NCBI GenBank assembly: GCA_900555605.1
Contig: USLW01000143.1
Coordinates: forward strand, 1 to 5,906
Direction: 5' to 3'
Length of the DNA: 5,906 nt
DNA from: an uncultured Clostridium sp.
GTDB lineage: Bacteria > Bacillota > Clostridia > UBA1212 > UBA1255
Part shown: piece by piece, positions 5,478-5,906 of the stretch
How positions within the stretch are numbered: the stretch's first letter is position 1
Layout: each line of letters opens with the position of its first letter
Program-made: the position numbers and the translations under genes
The notes under the pieces: model-generated
What the model saw: the letters and a program-made list of their open reading frames with translations, nothing else
The model's database searches: none
Told to the model about the DNA's origin: nothing

Positions 5478-5597
5478 ATGGACGGACAAGAAAAGCTGCT
5501 GGACTATATCCGGCTTATTCTCGCCGGTAAGAGTCATGAGCACATCGCCATACGAAAAATGCTTACATTTCTCGTAGAGATCAGGGGCAATAAATGA
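5478..5597 (+). pseudogene. Truncated 5' end of an unknown plus-strand gene
   Basis: An ATG at 5478 with GGGGG 7 nt upstream and a possible extended -10 (TGGTATCAT, about 5434-5442) opens a frame beginning MDGQEKLLDYIR. From about codon 12 onward the DNA is the antisense of the hsdS fragment, so the remaining residues to the stop at 5597 are probably meaningless. I read it as the first dozen codons of a gene cut by recombination into hsdS DNA. The family is not recognised. An alternative is a real 39-aa peptide that arose by the fusion, which is less likely. Confidence 0.35.
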
Positions 5598-5816
5598 AAC
5601 AGCTGAAGTGAACGATGTCTGATAGGTTGTATAGAGCTCACCGTAGCGGACGCACGGGAGACCCTGTTGAACTGTTTCGTTCCGCTTTATGCCGCTACCG
5701 CGCACAATCTCTCCCAAGGAGCGAATACGCACCCACTCCCACGAATCGGGGATGTCAAACGGTACCTCATCCGCCAGCGACCGCACTTCATCGCCGATTT
5801 TCTCATAAGGAGTATT
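5514..5816 (-). pseudogene. hsdS: Fragment of type I restriction specificity subunit HsdS
   Basis: The minus-strand frame from about 5816 to 5514 reads as HsdS: NTPYEKIGDE, then PFDIPDSWEWVR, then RGSGIKRNE, then PCVRYGELYTTY, and KHFSYGDVLMTLTGENK. These are the conserved lead-in and body of a target recognition domain, which gives a type I restriction-modification enzyme its DNA specificity. Only about 100 residues of a usual 380-450 remain. Upstream the frame meets TAA at 5832-5834 with no good start. Downstream the homology stops after TGENK and the frame runs through unrelated DNA to a TAG at 5355. No hsdM or hsdR is present. It is therefore a non-functional remnant, or a silent cassette if matching partners exist elsewhere. 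HsdS fragments are common where specificity genes recombine. Confidence 0.82.
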
Positions 5817-5835
5817 ATAAGAAACTGGCCATTAC

Positions 5836-5864
5836 TTGAAGAAAAGCATATTATTTGATATTAT
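5836..5864 (+). promoter_or_regulatory. Promoter for the plus-strand gene at the right edge
   Basis: TTGAAG (5836-5841) and TATTAT (5859-5864) are separated by exactly 17 bp, a good housekeeping sigma-factor pattern in AT-rich DNA. They lie upstream of the ribosome-binding site at 5891 and overlap the in-frame stop that precedes the hsdS fragment on the other strand. Confidence 0.6.
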
Positions 5865-5890
5865 AAAGAAAATAGGAGTCTTGTAATAGA

Positions 5891-5906
5891 AAGGAGCACA
5901 GCATGG
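5891..5906 (+). CDS. Start of a plus-strand gene cut by the window edge
   Basis: AAGGAGC (5891-5897) is followed after 6-7 nt by an ATG at 5903-5905, with a good promoter about 40 nt upstream. Only the start codon and one base are inside the window, so nothing can be said of the product. It is divergent from the LanFEG operon and from the hsdS fragment. Confidence 0.55.

Noticed and set aside
5615..5858. Plus-strand ORFs opposite the hsdS fragment
   Set aside because: The minus strand has unmistakable HsdS motifs; the plus frames carry none and cross the right-edge promoter.

Overview
The window carries a compact leftward (minus-strand) gene cluster typical of low-GC Gram-positive bacteria, most likely gut Clostridia (Lachnospiraceae/Oscillospiraceae type). 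The grounds are strong AAGGAGG-type Shine-Dalgarno sites, TTG and GTG starts, and the protein families present. The clearest content is a complete lantibiotic (antimicrobial peptide) self-protection or resistance module. Its flanks look like mobile-element or accessory DNA: a type I restriction hsdS fragment, a 113-bp inverted-repeat element and a broken gene start.

Layout from right to left, which is the direction of transcription. A promoter with an 11-bp-spaced AGATT direct repeat (5178-5213) precedes an ABC ATPase of the LanF type (4442-5146). It is followed by two six-helix permeases of the LanE/MutE and LanG/MutG types (3695-4441 and 2949-3692) and a small NisI/SpaI-like lipoprotein starting at GTG (2579-2956). 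These four genes abut or overlap and read as one operon. A TATAAT box in the short gap then precedes an OmpR-family response regulator with a TTG start (1878-2540) and an overlapping HAMP sensor kinase (523-1887). A hairpin plus T-run (482-508) ends the run. No lantibiotic precursor, LanB/LanC/LanM enzyme or LanT exporter is present, so this looks like an orphan sensing-and-immunity cassette. The working model is: the kinase senses the peptide at the membrane, the regulator activates the AGATT-repeat promoter, and LanFEG with the lipoprotein removes or blocks the peptide.

Region 1-522 has no conventional large gene but is organised. Immediately after the kinase terminator lies a second copy of the LanFEG promoter's putative operator (21 of 22 bases identical), with the same 14-bp distance to a -10-like box, again facing left. 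Downstream are a leader with a hairpin that buries a start codon, a 34-codon ORF (159-263), and an intrinsic terminator (98-132). I read this as a possible small second target of the same regulator; this is the most interesting observation in the window.

Region 5214-5906 holds a 12-bp perfect inverted repeat bracketing 113 bp (5276-5388), a plus-strand ORF start (5478) that breaks into an antisense hsdS fragment (5514-5816), and a good promoter and ribosome-binding site for a plus-strand gene whose ATG (5903) is cut by the window edge. I see no tRNA, rRNA or CRISPR array.
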